Below, one piece after another: positions 43,781-51,734 of a stretch of DNA of 64,000 nucleotides. The DNA lies in the NCBI GenBank assembly GCA_963811055.1, contig CAWEPQ010000010.1, forward strand, positions 62,001-126,000. The letters are read 5' to 3'. Position 1 is the stretch's first letter. Each line of letters begins with the position of its first letter. Origin of the DNA: JACVRW01 sp963811055. GTDB taxonomy: Bacteria > Actinomycetota > Thermoleophilia > Solirubrobacterales > Thermoleophilaceae. Under the pieces are notes generated by a model. That model saw nothing but the letters and a program-made list of their open reading frames with translations, was not told the DNA's origin and ran no database searches. The translations under genes were made by a program, and so were the position numbers.

Positions 43781-46700
43781 CTAGCGCGCGGAGAGCTCCG
43801 GGCCGGCGGCCGCCAGGAGCGCCGCGGCGCGGGGAGCATGCACGTCCATGGCAAGCTCGCGGTACGTCGACACCGCCTCACCGAGGAGCTCCCGGGCGCG
43901 GTGGCGATCCTGGCCGGCGTCACGGTCCAGCAGCATCCGCGCGTAGTCCTCCTGCGCGTGTGCGAGCCAGGGGCGCGCGCGCATGCGTTGCTCCAGCTCC
44001 AGGGCGACCTCGAAATGCCGCTCGGCCGGCTCGAACCGGCCGAGCGTCCGCGCGAGCACGCCCAGACCGCGCGCGACCGAGCCGAACACGGCCTCGACGG
44101 GGGCCTCCGCGTACAGCCTCTCGTAGGGGAGCAAGAGCTCGTAGAGCCGGCCGACGGCGTCCACGTCTCCAAGAAGCCCACCAACGTCGGGCAGCAGGTT
44201 CATCGCGAACAGCCATTCCGCGTCCAGGTGCTCATGGGCGAGGTCGCGTGACAGAAGGTCGTCGAGGACCGAGCGCGCGTCCCGCTCGCGGCCGAGCTCC
44301 GCGTAGAGGTGCGCAAGCGCGCACCGGAATCTCCGTAGCGCGGGGAACTCGTGCACGGAGCGCTGGATCACCTCCTCGATCTCCGCGAGTCGCCCCTGCT
44401 CCCGGCGCAGCACGAACAGCCCGAGCCGCTGGGAGACGGTGGCGTTCCAGCTCTCCGCCTGCCGGCCGAGGGCGAGGGCCTCGGAGATCAGCTGCTCGGC
44501 GCGTTCGAAGCGCCCCTCCATCAGCGCCAGCATCGTCTCCTGTGTGCAGACATGCCACCGCTGGGCGGGTTGGCGCAGCTCTTCGGCAAGCCTGCCGAGC
44601 GCGTCCATCTCGACGTCCACGGCCGCGCGATCGGCGAGCGTCCAGAAGGCGTGCAGGCGGTAGTCACGACCCTGGAACTCCCGCTCCTTGTCCCCAATCT
44701 CCCCGGCCAGCGAGATCAGCTCGTTTGCTCCGCCGGCTCGACTCTCGACGTTGTCCGGACCCTCGACAGCGGGCCAGTACCCCTCGAGCGCGAAGGCGTG
44801 CGTCACGCGGTCGCCGATCCGTTTTGACATCTCGAGCGCCTGCTGGGCGAGGTCGAGCCTGCGACCGCGGAGTGGCTCGTCGCGGATCGCCGTCGCCAGC
44901 CGCGCGAGTAGCCGCACCCGGTCAGGGCTGTCCTGCTCGCCCACCGCCGCCAGCGCCCGCTCGTATAGCGGGACGAGGAATGCGTCGCTTCCGGCACGGG
45001 CCCACACGAACCGGCCGCCGTAGCCAAGGGCCGCTCGTGCCAGCTGTTCGGGTTGCCCCGAGCGTTCGGCGATCGCGGCGGCGCGACGAAAGGCCTCCTT
45101 CGCCTCCGACTCCTCGCCGGCGCGACTGAGCACCTCAGCGAGCGACAGCAGCAGCTCGCACACCTCCCCGGCGTCGCCCGAAGCCGTTGTCTCGAGCAGG
45201 TGGAGCGCGCTCGCGTAGTGGCGAGCCGCTTCCTCGTGGCCGAGCTGCGCAGCGGCCCGGTCACCGGCGCGGGCGCCGTAGCGGACCGCCTTCTCGGCCT
45301 CGGCGGTCCCAGCTTCCACGTAGTGGTGCGCCAGCTCGGCCAGGTACGGGTCGAGGTTCCGGGCGTGGAGGGCTTCGAGGGCCTCGCCCGTCTCGCGGTG
45401 CAGCCGGCGCCGTCCAGTTGTCGACAGGTCGTCGTAGAGAACATCCCTGACCAGCATGTGCGAGAAGCGCAGGCGCCCGCGCGTGCCCGGTGCCTCGCTG
45501 ACGAGACGGGTCGCGGCGGCCTCGTCGAGCGCCGCGAAGAGCTCGTCCTGCTCCAACGGGCCGATCCGCTCGAGGAGGTCGACGTCGAATTCGCGGCCGA
45601 TGACCGAGGCCAGGCTCAGTGCCTGTCGGCACGGGTCGGACTGGCGCCGAAGCCGTCGGCCGATCGCCTCCCTGACGCCGTCGGGGATCGGGAGGCGCTC
45701 GCTGGCGTGGCCGACCCTGTCCAATCCGCCCTCCGAGGCGAGCAGCCGTCCGATCTCGACCGCGAAGAGCGGGTTCCCCTCGGTCCCCGCGTGGACTCGG
45801 GATACGAGCTCCTCTGGCGGCAGCTGCGTCGTGGTCAGCTCGAGCAGGCGGGACGTGTCGGGAGCCCCGAGTCCCTTGAGCGAGATCCGCCGGACCGTGG
45901 CCTCGCGCGCAAGCTCGGGCAGCGTCTCCGCGAGCGCACGCCCCGCTCCTGCCTCGGTGTCGCGGTAGCAGCCGACAATCAGGATTCGCGAGCCGGCGAG
46001 CTCACCCGCCACAAAGCGCAGCAGCAGGAGTGACGGGGCATCGGCAGCATGGAGGTCATCGAAGAAGAGCGCGAGAGGCTCTGCCGCCGCGGCGCGCTCG
46101 AGGAACCTCGCGACCGACTCGAAGAGACGAAAGCGGGCGCCCTCCGATTCGACTTGGGGCGCCGGCGGGAGGTCGTGGAGCAGCTCCCGAAGCTCGGGAA
46201 CGATCGTGGCAAGCTCGGCTCCCGCGGCGCCGACCTGGGACCGGAGCGCCTCCGGGTCGCTGTCTCGCACATACGAGCGCAGCGCCTGGACCCAGGGCCA
46301 GTACGGGGGAGCCCCGCCCGCCTCCCAACAGCGGCCTACCAACACGCGGTCGCCGCCATCTTGTGCCCGCGCGGCCAGCTCCTCGGCGAGCCGGCTCTTG
46401 CCCATGCCGGGCTCTCCACCGATCAGGACCATGGCGCCGCTCCCGGACCGCGCCCCATCGAGCAGCGACAACAGCTCCGTCATCTCCGCCTCACGGCCGA
46501 CGAACCCTTCGGAGGACGCCTGCCGCTGCGCTTGTGCCGGCGCCCGCCCTCGCTCCCGCAGGCTGAGAGCCGGGTCCTGGGCCAGGATCGCCACCTCGAG
46601 CTCCTGAAGCTCCCGCGCCGGCTCGATGCCGAGCTCGTCGACCAGGGCGCGCCGGGCGTTCCGGTAGACCTCGAGCGCCTCGGCCTGTCGTCCCGACCGA

Positions 46701-47314
46701 TAGAGCGCGAGCATCAGCTGGGCCCCCAGGCGCTCGCGCAGCGGCTGCCGGCCGACGAGCGCCTGCAGCTCCCCGATCAGGTCCGCGTGGCGGCCGAGCT
46801 CGAGGTCGGCGGCGATCCGGTCCTCGAGCGTGGCCGCATGGAGCTCATCGAGGCGCGCGATCTCGCTCTGGGCGAACGACTCGTAGGCGAGGTCCGAGAG
46901 CGGGGGGCCACGCCAAATCGCGAGCGCTTCCCGAAAGGCGTCAGCGGCAGCCGCCGCGTCCGCTGCGGCGCGGCCCTTGGAGACCAGCTCTTCGAACCGG
47001 TGGAGGTCCAGCCGGCCGGGCTCGACGCGCAGCTCGTAGCCCGGCGGGCGAGTGAGCAGGGTGCGGTTCTCCTGGCCCGGCGCCCGATCCGGCTCGATCA
47101 CCCTGCGCAGGCGCGACACCGCCACCTGCAGCGCCTTAGAGCCCTCGCTCAGCCCCTCGCCCGACCAGAGGTCCTCGACGAGGCGATCGCTCGAGACCGT
47201 CTCGTTCGCGTGGAGCAGCAGCAACCCCAGCAGCGCGCGCTGCTTGGCGCCCCCGAGCGCCAGGCGTCTGTCCCCGTCATGGACCTCGAGCGGCCCCAGG
47301 ATGCGGAAGTCCAT
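43781..47314 (-). CDS. SARP-family transcriptional regulator with ATPase and TPR domains
   Basis: A 1,177-residue regulator of the AfsR/DnrI kind. Residues 1-95 are a winged-helix DNA-binding domain (MDFRILGPLEV ... GGAKQRALLGLLLLHANETV), 100-250 the bacterial transcriptional activation domain (LYRSGRQAEALEVYRNARRALVDELGIEPARELQ). An AAA-type ATPase module follows from about 270, with Walker A GGEPGMGKSR near 300 and Walker B LALFFDDLHAAD. The C-terminal half is TPR-rich. It usually activates neighbouring or secondary-metabolism genes in response to nucleotide or ligand signals. ATG 47314 is taken; TTG 47317 is possible. The palindrome at 47337-47353 is a candidate operator. Confidence 0.85.
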   Translation of the reverse strand: MDFRILGPLEVHDGDRRLALGGAKQRALLGLLLLHANETVSSDRLVEDLWSGEGLSEGSKALQVAVSRLRRVIEPDRAPGQENRTLLTRPPGYELRVEPGRLDLHRFEELVSKGRAAADAAAAADAFREALAIWRGPPLSDLAYESFAQSEIARLDELHAATLEDRIAADLELGRHADLIGELQALVGRQPLRERLGAQLMLALYRSGRQAEALEVYRNARRALVDELGIEPARELQELEVAILAQDPALSLRERGRAPAQAQRQASSEGFVGREAEMTELLSLLDGARSGSGAMVLIGGEPGMGKSRLAEELAARAQDGGDRVLVGRCWEAGGAPPYWPWVQALRSYVRDSDPEALRSQVGAAGAELATIVPELRELLHDLPPAPQVESEGARFRLFESVARFLERAAAAEPLALFFDDLHAADAPSLLLLRFVAGELAGSRILIVGCYRDTEAGAGRALAETLPELAREATVRRISLKGLGAPDTSRLLELTTTQLPPEELVSRVHAGTEGNPLFAVEIGRLLASEGGLDRVGHASERLPIPDGVREAIGRRLRRQSDPCRQALSLASVIGREFDVDLLERIGPLEQDELFAALDEAAATRLVSEAPGTRGRLRFSHMLVRDVLYDDLSTTGRRRLHRETGEALEALHARNLDPYLAELAHHYVEAGTAEAEKAVRYGARAGDRAAAQLGHEEAARHYASALHLLETTASGDAGEVCELLLSLAEVLSRAGEESEAKEAFRRAAAIAERSGQPEQLARAALGYGGRFVWARAGSDAFLVPLYERALAAVGEQDSPDRVRLLARLATAIRDEPLRGRRLDLAQQALEMSKRIGDRVTHAFALEGYWPAVEGPDNVESRAGGANELISLAGEIGDKEREFQGRDYRLHAFWTLADRAAVDVEMDALGRLAEELRQPAQRWHVCTQETMLALMEGRFERAEQLISEALALGRQAESWNATVSQRLGLFVLRREQGRLAEIEEVIQRSVHEFPALRRFRCALAHLYAELGRERDARSVLDDLLSRDLAHEHLDAEWLFAMNLLPDVGGLLGDVDAVGRLYELLLPYERLYAEAPVEAVFGSVARGLGVLARTLGRFEPAERHFEVALELEQRMRARPWLAHAQEDYARMLLDRDAGQDRHRARELLGEAVSTYRELAMDVHAPRAAALLAAAGPELSAR

Positions 47315-47336
47315 CAATCGAGTCCTCGAAACGAAC

Positions 47337-47353
47337 GTAACACGCCCTGTTAC
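47337..47353. promoter_or_regulatory. Palindromic operator candidate GTAACA-N5-TGTTAC
   Basis: A perfect 6-bp dyad with a 5-bp spacer in the divergent gap between the SARP regulator (start 47314) and the small membrane protein gene (47427), placed 23 bp before the regulator start. It is AT-richer than its surroundings, as expected for a protein-binding site. Confidence 0.4.
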
Positions 47354-47413
47354 CGGCTCGTAGCCATCACGTAGGCGCCTCCCCGGATGCTCGCCTCCAT
47401 TCAGTCACCCCCC

Positions 47414-47420
47414 AAGGAGG
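47414..47420 (+). promoter_or_regulatory. Strong Shine-Dalgarno AAGGAGG
   Basis: AAGGAGG with 6 nt to the ATG at 47427, among the best ribosome binding sites in the window; it fixes the start of the small membrane protein. Confidence 0.6.
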
Positions 47421-47426
47421 TCGGTC

Positions 47427-47771
47427 ATGTCGGAGCTCACCCACGCAATCCCCACCCAGACGCCTTCCCGCCGCGCTGTCGTGCTCGCCGGGCTGCTGGC
47501 GCTCGCAGCCGCAGCCGCCATCGTTCTCGTGCTCGTCCTCGGCGACGACTCGTCCGGAAGCCCGCAGGGCGCTGCCGCCGCCGCCCAGGCGCAGCCGATC
47601 CTGCGTTCGGACGGCGGCCCTGAGGAGAGCGGCGTGGCCGCTTCCGTCGGCTCGCGCGCTGCCGGCGGACCCGACGAGAGCCTCACCGCCACGTCGATCG
47701 CCGCCGCATCCAGCCAGCCTGCCGGCGGGCCTGACGAGAGTCACGTCGCGGCGTCAATTTCGGGCCGGTAG
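47427..47771 (+). CDS. Small membrane protein with three GGP(D/E)ES repeats
   Basis: A 114-residue protein. After a 16-residue cytoplasmic start comes one membrane segment (VVLAGLLALAAAAAIVLVLVLG, about 18-39). The outside part holds three spaced repeats: DGGPEESGVAASV, GGPDESLTATSI and GGPDESHVAASI. I do not know a function; short actinobacterial proteins with DGGPEEG-type repeats exist. It is divergent from the SARP regulator, across the GTAACA palindrome, so it may be a target of that regulator (inference). A perfect hairpin ends the gene (47801-47826). Confidence 0.65.
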   Translation: MSELTHAIPTQTPSRRAVVLAGLLALAAAAAIVLVLVLGDDSSGSPQGAAAAAQAQPILRSDGGPEESGVAASVGSRAAGGPDESLTATSIAAASSQPAGGPDESHVAASISGR

Positions 47772-47800
47772 ACCGACCACGGCCCAGACGCGAGGAATCG

Positions 47801-47826
47801 CCCGCGGGGCAACGCGACCCCGCGGG
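47801..47826. terminator. Bidirectional intrinsic terminator candidate
   Basis: CCCGCGGGG, an 8-nt loop and CCCCGCGGG form a perfect 9-bp GC stem between the ends of two convergent genes (47771 and 47859). On the plus strand it is followed by CATTTCC, on the minus strand by CGATTCC, short T-containing tails. Confidence 0.55.
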
Positions 47827-47858
47827 CATTTCCGCATGCGGGTCCGCGGTGGAGCCGG

Positions 47859-48773
47859 CTAGGGCGCGGGCGGGGGCTCCACGCGCGTCACGATCTCGCA
47901 GTCGGCGGCCACGTCGTCCACGGCGTTGGCCCTCACCGTGTCGCGACCCGTACCACACACCACCGTGTCGGCCACGCCGTCGATCGCCGCCTGGATGAAG
48001 TCGCCGCCGGGGCCACCGTCGATCGTGTCGCTGCCCGGGCCGGCAATGATCGTGTCCCTGCCGGCGTCTCCGGCGAAGGTGGTACCCCCACCACCCGGGG
48101 TGTACGGCCGGTCGTAGACGAACGCCAGCCCGTCGGCACCCGGTCCGCCTATCTGGCGGCAGCCGCGGCTGAAGAACCGGTCGCGGCCCGGCCCCCCGTC
48201 CAGGGTGCAGTGCGACGACGCGAACTGGATCAGGACGTCGTCCCCGCCCTCGCCTGTGAAGGAGGTCGCGACCGCGGAATTGCCCGACCCCTCGATCCGG
48301 TCCGCGCCCGGCCCACCGAAGCCGACCACCTGGTTGCCGTTGATCCTCATGCGGTCGGCGCCCGGCCCGCCGTAGACCACCGCGACCTCTCCGTCGCCGT
48401 AGATCTCGTCGTTGCCGCCCTCGCCGTAGATCGTGTCGGTGAAGATCGATGGGTCGTGCGTCGCCGCCTTGTCGTCCCGGTCGCCGAGGTACAGCGTGTG
48501 AGCGCCGCGCGAGTCGCACCTCACCGGCGTCTCCTGATGGCAGCCCGGTCCCGCCAGCAGCGGCGCGCCGAGATCGACGACGGTGGTCAGATGGCCCGAG
48601 GGGTCCACGCGGTAGCGGACGGTCACGTCGTTGACCTCGCCCGGCGCCGCCCGAAAGGTGAACGCCGGTTCCAGGCTCACCGTCCCCGCGAGCGCCGCGC
48701 CGGGCACCAGCAACGCACCGGCCACCACCAGCGTGACCATCCTGAACGAACCGGGCCAGGGTCTCAGGGTCAT
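47859..48773 (-). CDS. Secreted RTX-type calcium-binding repeat protein
   Basis: A 304-residue exported protein. Signal peptide near residues 10-30 (MVTLVVAGALLVPGAALA), a beta domain with two Cys, then RTX nonapeptide-like repeats of the type GGPGADRI: YGEGGNDEIYGDG, YGGPGADRM, GFGGPGADRIEG, GEGGDDVL, DGGPGRDRF, GGPGADGL, AGPGSDTIDGGPGGD and GTGRDTV. These normally bind calcium and fold as a beta-roll outside the cell. ATG 48773 is taken as start. The lack of a catalytic domain or type I secretion genes nearby argues for a wall protein rather than a toxin. Confidence 0.75.
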   Translation of the reverse strand: MTLRPWPGSFRMVTLVVAGALLVPGAALAGTVSLEPAFTFRAAPGEVNDVTVRYRVDPSGHLTTVVDLGAPLLAGPGCHQETPVRCDSRGAHTLYLGDRDDKAATHDPSIFTDTIYGEGGNDEIYGDGEVAVVYGGPGADRMRINGNQVVGFGGPGADRIEGSGNSAVATSFTGEGGDDVLIQFASSHCTLDGGPGRDRFFSRGCRQIGGPGADGLAFVYDRPYTPGGGGTTFAGDAGRDTIIAGPGSDTIDGGPGGDFIQAAIDGVADTVVCGTGRDTVRANAVDDVAADCEIVTRVEPPPAP

Positions 48774-48852
48774 CGGCCCGCGCCAGCCTATTGCTCGGGG
48801 TTTGCCGAGCACAAGGGGGAAGCGGCGGGGGACCATCGAACCAAGAGCACAG

Positions 48853-49251
48853 ATGCGCGCGCCCGCGTGGACACCGATCGCTGCACTGGTCCTGCTCCTG
48901 GCGGCATGCGGCACGGGGCCTTCGCAGGACGAGAGCGAGCGGGTGGTCGATCGCTTCCAGGCGGCCATCGGCAGCGCCGACGGAGACGCGGCCTGCGCCC
49001 AGCTCACGGAGCACCTGCGCACCGCGCTCGAGACCCAGGAGCGCAAGCCCTGCCGCGCGGCGATCGTAGGCCTGGGCCTCAACGGCCGCGGAAGCCCGGA
49101 GCGCACCAGGGTCTACCTCACCTCCGCGCTGGTGAACGTGGCGAGGAGCGGCGACGCGTTCCTCGACCAGACCCCCGACGGCTGGCGTATCTCCGCCGCG
49201 GGCTGCGTGCGCGCGACCGGGCAGGAGTACAAATGCCGGCTCGAGGACTGA
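48853..49251 (+). CDS. Small lipoprotein
   Basis: A 132-residue lipoprotein: MRAPAWTPIAALVLLLAACGT has a clear lipobox LAAC with Cys19 as the lipidated residue. The mature part has an NTF2-like feel (SERVVDRFQAAIGSADGDAACAQLTEHLRTAL) with Cys pairs (ACAQL, KPCRAA, GCVRATG, YKCRLED) likely forming disulfides. Unknown family. It starts an apparent operon with the 27-residue membrane peptide and the DUF6766 protein. Confidence 0.65.
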   Translation: MRAPAWTPIAALVLLLAACGTGPSQDESERVVDRFQAAIGSADGDAACAQLTEHLRTALETQERKPCRAAIVGLGLNGRGSPERTRVYLTSALVNVARSGDAFLDQTPDGWRISAAGCVRATGQEYKCRLED

Positions 49252-49252
49252 C

Positions 49253-49336
49253 GTGCGGCTGCTGTTCATCGTCTACGTCGCGCTGATCGTCTCCGGCATA
49301 GCGCTGTTCACCGTGATCGGGCTGCTGCACGTCTAG
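49253..49336 (+). CDS. 27-residue membrane microprotein
   Basis: GTG start 1 nt after the lipoprotein stop, TAG 2 nt before the DUF6766 start. The peptide MRLLFIVYVALIVSGIALFTVIGLLHV is one clean transmembrane helix. It has the size and tight spacing of a real small gene between two others, and is too short for usual gene callers. Function unknown; it may assist the DUF6766 membrane protein. Confidence 0.5.
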   Translation: MRLLFIVYVALIVSGIALFTVIGLLHV

Positions 49337-49338
49337 AC

Positions 49339-50013
49339 ATGCGCCGGTTCGCACGCGAGAACAGCCTCACGCTCGTGTTCCTCGCGCTGTTCCTCGCGGC
49401 TCTCGCGGGACAGGCGATCGCCGGGCACGCCGAGTTCAACCAGGAGCAGCAGAGTCACGGCGGCTCGCCGATCTCGTTCGGGCGCTACGTGTTCTCGTCC
49501 GCCTACGGTGTGTCCGTGATGGAGAACTGGCAGTCCGAGTACCTCCAGTTCACTCTCTTCATCCTCCTCACCGTCTGGCTCGTCCAGCGCGGCTCACCCG
49601 AGTCGAAGCCGCTGGACAAGGCGGGTCGCGAGTCGGACAGCGATCAGCGCATAGGACCGCACGCCCGCGAGGACTCGCCGCGCTGGGCGCACGCGCGAGG
49701 GCTCGCCCTGCGGCTCTATGAGAACTCGCTTCTGATCCTGATGGGCGCGATCTGGATGGGCACCTGGGTGGCCCAGGCGCTCACGGGCGTGGTCGAGTAC
49801 AACGCCGACCAGCTCGCGCATCACTCGGAGCCGGTGTCGCTGGGGAGCTACCTCGGCAGCGCCAGCTTCTGGGAGCGCACGCTCGAGAACTGGCAGTCGG
49901 AGTTCCTCGCGGTCGGGTCCATGGCGATCCTCACCGTGTACCTCCGCCAGCGCGGCTCGCCCGAGTCGAAGCCCGTGGGCGCACCGCATGCCGCCACAGG
50001 CGTCGAGGGTTGA
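49339..50013 (+). CDS. DUF6766 family membrane protein, internally duplicated
   Basis: A 224-residue membrane protein with four predicted helices made of two similar halves. Each half has a helix, an AGHAEFNQEQ/GVVEYNADQ segment, an HGGSP/HHSEP loop, then ENWQSE(Y/F)L leading into a second helix that ends in QRGSPESKP. The repeated ENWQSE and QRGSPESKP blocks, 150-160 residues apart, are diagnostic of DUF6766. Function unknown. Its 3' end overlaps the DUF2142 frame. Confidence 0.75.
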   Translation: MRRFARENSLTLVFLALFLAALAGQAIAGHAEFNQEQQSHGGSPISFGRYVFSSAYGVSVMENWQSEYLQFTLFILLTVWLVQRGSPESKPLDKAGRESDSDQRIGPHAREDSPRWAHARGLALRLYENSLLILMGAIWMGTWVAQALTGVVEYNADQLAHHSEPVSLGSYLGSASFWERTLENWQSEFLAVGSMAILTVYLRQRGSPESKPVGAPHAATGVEG

Positions 50014-51559
50014 GCGAGGACTCCGGTTGAGAGCCCCGCTGCTGCTGCTGGCCGGGTACGCCCTCCTGCTCGGCGCCTGGGTGGTGGGCAACCCTCCCTT
50101 CGCCGCTCCGGACGAGGCCAACCACTACCTTCGCGCGATCGGCCTCAGCGAAGGGCAGCTGGTGGGCGAGCGAAGCGGCTACGACGATGCCGGGCTCAAT
50201 CCCAAGCAGGCTGCTTTCACTCGCCAGACCGCCACGCAGGTGACCGTGCCGGCCGGGCTGGCGCCCGACAACTTCGGGTGCAACGCGGACCGGCCGGCCG
50301 AGTCGGCGGCCTGCCAGCTGGGCGTCACGAGTCCGCAGGAGAAGGTCGTGAGAGCCACCGCGGTGGGCACCTACCTCCCGCTGCCGTACCTCCTGCCCGC
50401 CGCCGTGATGCGGGCCGGCGACGATCCGGCCGAGGCCGACCGCTGGGGCCGGTTCGCGAGCGCGCTCGTGTTCTTCGCGTTCCTGGCCGCCGCCACATTC
50501 GCCCTCTGGGACCGCCGGCGCGGGGCGATCTCGCTGCTCGGCCTGGCCGCCGCGGTCACCCCGATGGTCGTGTTCTGCGGGGCGATCCTGAACGGGAGCG
50601 GCCTCGAGATCGCCTCGGCGATCGCGTTCACCGCGGCGCTGCTTCGCCTCGGCCGCGACGGCCCGGCCTCACGCGGGCTGTGGGCGCTCATCGCGGTCAG
50701 CGGCGCCGCTCTCGCGCTGAGCCGGCCGGTCGGGCCCCAGTGGATCGCGATCGTCGCGGCGCTGGGGGTGACGCTCCTGGGCTGGGACACGACCAGGCGG
50801 CGCGTGCGGGAGGCCGGCGTGGCCGGACGCGCTGCTCTGGCGGCGATCGTGGTCGCGACGATCCTCAACCGAGTCTGGGAGGGCATCCACGGGGCGGGCT
50901 ACCACCTCGGCATCAAGCCATTGCCGGATTCGCTCTCGGCGATCCCGCGCGGATCGAAGCGGATCGTGCCGGAGGTGATCGGGAACTTCGGCGTGCTCGA
51001 CACTCGCCTGCCCACCCTGGCCTGGCTCACCGGCTACCTGCTGATCGGCGTGCTGCTGATGCTGGCGCTGCGGCTCGGGAGCACGCGAGAGCGGCACGTG
51101 TTGGTGGGGGCAACGCTTGTCGTGGTGCTGCTCCCGGGAATCGAGCAGTGGCTGCTCTACCGGCACACCGGCTTCTGGATTCAGGGCCGGTACTTCCTCC
51201 CTGTCCTGCTGGCCGCGCCGCTGCTCTACGGAGAGATCGTGCTGCGCCGGGCCGACGGTCTGTCCGCCGCGTGGCGGCGGTGGCTCCCTCCGCTGTTCCT
51301 TGCCGTGGCTGGAGCCCTGCAGCTCGCGGGCTGGTGGGTGAACTCGCGCCGCTACGCGATCGGCACCGACGGCCCGGCCTGGTTCTTCGGCCAGGCGGAA
51401 TGGAGCCCGCCGGGTGGCTGGACCCTGTGGGCCGCCGTGGCCACAGCCGGCGCTGCGGCGATGGCCTTGGCGGCGGTGGTCAGGAGTGCCGGCGACGCAC
51501 GCGGAACCGACGACGACCCGCGCGCCCGTGGCGCCTTGGCTGCTCCGAATCCACCATGA
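49988..51559 (+). CDS. DUF2142 family polytopic membrane protein
   Basis: A 523-residue membrane protein with ten to eleven helices. The family loop after helix 1 reads VVGNPPFAAPDEANHYLRAIGLSEGQLVG, followed by a large loop with two Cys (FGCNADRPAESAACQL) and TYLPLPYLLPA. Compare the protein at 4037-5509. Either ATG 49988 (26-nt overlap with the DUF6766 gene) or TTG 50027 may be the start. A strong ribosome site for a small antisense ORF (51638) lies just beyond its 3' end. Confidence 0.8.
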   Translation: MPPQASRVERGLRLRAPLLLLAGYALLLGAWVVGNPPFAAPDEANHYLRAIGLSEGQLVGERSGYDDAGLNPKQAAFTRQTATQVTVPAGLAPDNFGCNADRPAESAACQLGVTSPQEKVVRATAVGTYLPLPYLLPAAVMRAGDDPAEADRWGRFASALVFFAFLAAATFALWDRRRGAISLLGLAAAVTPMVVFCGAILNGSGLEIASAIAFTAALLRLGRDGPASRGLWALIAVSGAALALSRPVGPQWIAIVAALGVTLLGWDTTRRRVREAGVAGRAALAAIVVATILNRVWEGIHGAGYHLGIKPLPDSLSAIPRGSKRIVPEVIGNFGVLDTRLPTLAWLTGYLLIGVLLMLALRLGSTRERHVLVGATLVVVLLPGIEQWLLYRHTGFWIQGRYFLPVLLAAPLLYGEIVLRRADGLSAAWRRWLPPLFLAVAGALQLAGWWVNSRRYAIGTDGPAWFFGQAEWSPPGGWTLWAAVATAGAAAMALAAVVRSAGDARGTDDDPRARGALAAPNPP

Positions 51560-51638
51560 GGGAGACGAAGAGGGCCGCCGGGCTGACACCTACTCCGGGT
51601 GATGGGTGGGAGTGGCGATAACGCGGGTCGTCGTACAT
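51480..51638 (-). CDS. Candidate 52-residue protein with strong ribosome binding site
   Basis: ATG at 51638 preceded by AGAGGAGGAA (51641-51650 on the complement), one of the strongest Shine-Dalgarno matches here. The frame reads MYDDPRYRHSHPSPGVGVSP, then AALFVSLMVDSEQ, then an Arg-rich tail to the stop at 51480. It overlaps the last 80 nt of the DUF2142 gene on the opposite strand. I do not recognise it; a small RNA-binding or regulatory protein is a guess. The ribosome site is the main support. Confidence 0.4.
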   Translation of the reverse strand: MYDDPRYRHSHPSPGVGVSPAALFVSLMVDSEQPRRHGRAGRRRFRVRRRHS

Positions 51639-51716
51639 GGTTCCTCCTCTTGAAGCGAGTCCTGGTGGGCGTCTGAGAGGAGTAAATCGCCGCTGGGGCG
51701 ATACGTGTGTGCTCTT

Positions 51717-51734
51717 GCTCACGTGGACGTGAGC
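51717..51734. repeat. 18-bp near-perfect palindrome GCTCACGT-GG-ACGTGAGC
   Basis: Two 8-bp arms with a 2-bp centre, ending at the stop codon of the GH31 gene and 160 bp after the DUF2142 stop. As RNA it would make a 7-bp stem with a 4-nt loop; no T-run follows. As DNA it could be an operator for the small ORF at 51638. Confidence 0.45.

Noticed and set aside
47859..48773. RTX protein as a toxin
   Set aside because: Only calcium-binding repeats and a Sec signal are present; no catalytic domain, acyltransferase or type I secretion genes nearby.
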